NCBI GenBank assembly: GCA_916613615.1
Contig: OU744732.1
Coordinates: forward strand, 59,471,227 to 59,535,226
DNA length: 64,000 nt
DNA from: Steromphala cineraria
Lineage: Eukaryota; Mollusca; Gastropoda; Trochida; Trochidae
Reading direction: 5' to 3'
Shown piece by piece: positions 60,675-64,000 of this stretch; positions within the stretch are counted from its first letter, which is position 1, and each line of letters opens with the position of its first letter. The position numbers and the translations under genes were made by a program. The notes below the pieces were generated by a model that ran no database searches, was not told the origin of the DNA, and saw nothing but the letters and a program-made list of their open reading frames with translations.

Positions 60675-61179
60675 ATGACAAAGAGGGTTTTTTGCTCGAC
60701 ATGTAAGAGCCAGAAGTCGTCCAAGGACCCCAACCCTCTGTGTCCGGATTTTGTGTCCCGACACTGTGTGGTAGACTTTCGTCTCCCGGCCCCTCTGGTC
60801 CCCTCCGCCGCGTCGCTCTCCTAGGCATTCCCCTCATCGGTCATCTCAGCGATCCCCTCGCCGCTCTAGGTCACCTGTTACACGCCCTCCCTCGTCGGTG
60901 GCTTCAACTGGTCGCCACTCTTGCTCGCCCTCAATCCAGGAGGAGCAGCACTTTGCGCTCGTCTACAATGAGTATTTGGAGGACATCTCTGAAGATGAGG
61001 AGGGCTCTCACCTTGAGCTGTCAGGCGTGTATGCTTGGATAGCGGATCGTCTGGTGACTTGTCCCTCTCCGGGGCCCGGTGTGGATAGCACAGGAGCAAC
61101 GATCGTCCTTTCCAAAGCATTAAAGGCGTTCCTTCCAAAAGGAAAGAGTGCACCTTTCCAATCTTTCAGCCAAGGATAG
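60675..61179 (+). pseudogene. GC-rich retroelement ORF1-like sequence, frameshifted
   Basis: Starts MTKRVFCSTCKSQKSS, a C-x2-C ... C zinc-knuckle-like N-terminus (CSTCKS ... PLCPD). The frame stops at about 60823, but the next frame continues at once with an Arg/Ser-rich segment (RRSPRHSPHR, SPRRSRSP), then EEQHFALVYNEYLEDISEDE and a further acidic/hydrophobic part to about 61110. One indel near 60810 explains the break. GC content is far above the surroundings. The layout (Cys-rich start, SR-rich linker, acidic tail) resembles ORF1/gag of DIRS-like retrotransposons, by recall only; no reverse transcriptase or recombinase is present. Confidence 0.5.
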
Positions 61180-61275
61180 AGCGCACCTTTCCAATCTTTC
61201 CAAACGAATTAAAGAACGACCTTTCCAAAGCCCTATGGAAAGGACGAGTGGAAAGGTACGGCCTTTCCACAGACT
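61100..61275. repeat. CCTTTCCA-rich tract
   Basis: CTTTCCAA or its complement GGAAAGG occurs at least ten times in about 170 bases, immediately after the ORF1-like frame, in both orientations. Several pairs can fold into small hairpins (CCTTTCCAAAG ... TGGAAAGG). Confidence 0.6.
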
Positions 61276-63330
61276 TCAATTTCAGAGCTCGTTAGATTTC
61301 TCCCCATGAGTTATGTCCCTTTATCCCGTCTATAAATAGCAACTGGCGACTGATTGGTCAAGGAATATAACTGGTGATAGATATACCAAGGAATGTGGTT
61401 ATATAATGCAGGTTTATTTGAAATTATATAGATAGAAAATTTGATATACTAAAATTCTATAATTTGAAGACATTTGAGTGTTTTGGTTCCAATATATGCA
61501 TTCTCAATTTGTTCTTAATATTGATGTTATTATTCATAACAATATATTTTAAAGACAAAAGTTTTTAAAAAAACAAATAACCCAATGATTGAGAGTTTGA
61601 TTTTGATATGTAAATGAGGATAATTCAGAAATAGCACATCATTGGCGCATCCTGAAATTGTAGTATGTAGGCCTGTTAAATATAATAATATATACATTTT
61701 GAGTATCTCAATTAATCTAAAGAAACAATGTGTGGTTCCACAAAACATCAACATACACTATACATTTCACTTGTTAATTCGTATTGACAATTTTGTATTT
61801 TGTTTGGGGGGGGACAGTTTAATGGTTGGTTCGTAGACACTTGCAACATTGGCAATAAACTAATTCTTATTTACAATTATAAATGTTACACATGACCTAT
61901 GATTAAATGTCATATATATTAGTATGCTATGGTAAAAAAGGATCACTTATGGATTGGTGTATTGTGATGGATTTTGATGATCGTTTTGTTACAATACTTC
62001 TTGTTATATTTTGTAATGTTTATATTTCTCACTGTATTTGTACCATAGGCTGTTTAGGATTTCAAAAATCATACTAAGAACATTTAGTAATTATAAAAAA
62101 TAATATTATTCTGTTGAAAATATTTATTTATCAGTCTACGAACCCACCGTTTTATATGTCTATGAACCAAAAGTGTCCAAGCAGAGAACTCCCCGACTAC
62201 GAACCCGTTCTGTCTACGAAAAAAATGGTTCCCTTGCATTAGAATTCTTTTCAAAACTGAACTGAACTAATGCAAAGCAAGTTTCTAAAATGATCAAAAT
62301 GAAAACATTTTCATTTCAATGAATTCCTTCTTGTAAAATCTTGTAAACAAAACGTACCTTGTTGAAAATATTCCATTTGTATGTAAGTCCCAAGGGTAAT
62401 GTACTCCAATAGATATGTCATGTGTTCATCTCAAAACACATACACTATATATGATGATCATGAATAGTTCAATTTTTCATTGAATCTAGTTTGACATCCT
62501 GTCGACCAATGAGTGACTTGTGCCTTGACAACTTGGCATGACCTAGATGTTTGGCAGACATGCCCATTCTCTATAACAACATCCTTTGGCTAATCCTTGT
62601 AATCACATCGTCAAAGAGTTGACAATCCCCTAAGCGGGACACCACCAATTAAGTTATGTCAAAGCTTTTTATTACTACTCATGGGTAATTACCAGACAGT
62701 TGTAGCTGCAATATTGAGGTTAAACATGTTTAATCTGTTTAATTACCACCAACCTGTGTCATACTTATATTATTTGATTAATATTAATATCCTTAAACAC
62801 TTCAGTCATGAACACTAAAGTTATTATCTATTACTGTTTGAAAAAATATCCCTTCCACTTCAACATTCAAAATCCAAAGCTATTTTATTTATCATCTTTG
62901 ACCTATTCTAAAGTTATTCGCCCATTCATTGGAAATAACTGAGGTAAAGGCCCCACTTAGACAAGGTGACATCAAGCAGAGGTAAAAGCAATCAATCACA
63001 AAACAAAACATCAACGCAATTAACATAATACCGTACATTCAATTACATCCGCACCTTTTCAAGGGCAATATTCTTATTATTAGAAAAACGTGTGGTTTGA
63101 TGTATAATAAATTGATCAACAATATACTTTCATTTAGAAAATTTATTACTTTTCCCTACAAATGCTTGTTTATTTTATCACATTGCTTTGTATAATGAAC
63201 AAATATCAGTTTGAGGACTTTAAAACATACATGAAGATATATATGTCAGATAGAAAACATAGTGTGTAAAAGTACAGATGACAAAGGTGTATTTTTAATG
63301 GCGCATTAGGTACTTAAGTGGGTTCAATCA
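61276..63330. other. intergenic, nothing recognised
   Basis: AT-rich. A run of eight G lies at 61806-61813. Words related to TCTACGAACC recur (62138, 62195, 62211) and in inverse at 61829 (GGTTCGTAGACAC), perhaps an old fold-back element. Confidence 0.4.
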
Positions 63331-63822
63331 CGCTACGCCAACATTTGGTAAATATTGCATTCAGTCAACGTGTTGGTGGTTAAATGTGTTCACCAATAAT
63401 TATTATCTATGCATTACAGACAGACAGATTGTTATTAAAGTCTCACCTCAACATGAAAATACATACAATACATTTGATAAAAAAGTTGAGCCACCCCTAT
63501 AAGGTATTATGAGAGACTTATGTCATTAAAATACTTACAAGAAGCAAAATAGGTGCCTAAAGTTATAGTTATTTATAAAGATAAATCTATTGAGATAAAA
63601 TCATGAATTGTATTCGTAAGATTGACGTTTAGAAAGAATTAAATTGCAGGTTTTGGCAGCAGTAAAACAAACATTTGGGCTGGACAAGAAAAATTGAAAC
63701 TTTTGGTCACTCAAGGGTGAAGCTTAAGCTCTGCTAGATTGGATTAGAAAATTCTTTTGTTTAATTTTTCTTAGCGTTCCAAGTTTTTTTCTCCAAATGT
63801 TGGCGTAGCAAGAGGTCACCCT
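63322..63822. mobile_element. MITE-like element with 17-bp perfect inverted ends
   Basis: GCTACGCCAACATTTGG at 63332-63348 and its exact complement CCAAATGTTGGCGTAGC at 63793-63809. Weaker pairing continues outward (GGGTTCAATCAC against GAGGTCACCC). The interior of about 440 bases is AT-rich and non-coding. Confidence 0.6.
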
Positions 63823-64000
63823 AAGTAAAAGTCGGGTTTATTTTGATTGAAACAATAAACAACATCGTGATATTTTAAAAAATATCTAACATAAAACTGT
63901 CTATATACACTACTGAATTACCGATACTGAAGATCATTTTGAGTCAAATATGACAGACCAAAATACAGATGGTTTATTTACGTCACACGCTCATGCATAT

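Noticed and set aside
60878..61153. 91-codon minus-strand frame
   Set aside because: Antisense to the GC-rich ORF1-like frame; high GC reduces stop codons on both strands.

Overview
The window is animal nuclear DNA: spliced genes with GT-AG introns, AT-rich non-coding sequence, and many short interspersed elements. No prokaryotic organisation is visible. The gene families (expanded SLC5 transporters, a lone secreted fibrinogen-related domain), tRNA-headed SINEs and a repeat rich in AAGGTCA together suggest a mollusc, most likely a bivalve. This is inference from content; no species marker was read.

Layout. (1) 829-10954, minus: first ten coding exons of an SLC5-family sodium/solute symporter (copy A), apparently continuing past the left edge. 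(2) 10955-15868: spacer with a 51-bp minisatellite inside an open frame, a fold-back element, a MITE, a SINE and a palindromic element. (3) 15869-26614, minus: complete paralogue, copy B, with 16 coding exons and 621 aa. It has a possible 5' UTR exon near 27404-27562 and a TATA-like box at 27592-27598. (4) 27099-34843: intergenic, with a MITE split by a second nested repeat. (5) 34844-40422, plus: complete six-exon gene for a 245-aa secreted fibrinogen-related (ficolin-like) lectin. (6) 40598-64000: gene-poor, with hairpin elements, an 83-bp tandem array, SINE-like sequence, decayed non-LTR retrotransposon pieces and a GC-rich, frameshifted ORF1-like island at 60675-61260.

The two transporters are a head-to-tail tandem duplication. 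All ten comparable exons have identical lengths and phases, and exon 1 differs at 28 of 115 residues. Each gene has since gathered its own insertions, so the introns record transposon activity after duplication. The lectin gene is functionally unrelated (probable innate recognition). I found no multi-gene system. The most unusual signals are in the mobile DNA: a back-to-back MITE pair in an intron, two nested insertions, a repeat loaded with nuclear-receptor half-sites, a local triplication of a splice-donor segment in the lectin gene, and several long palindromes.
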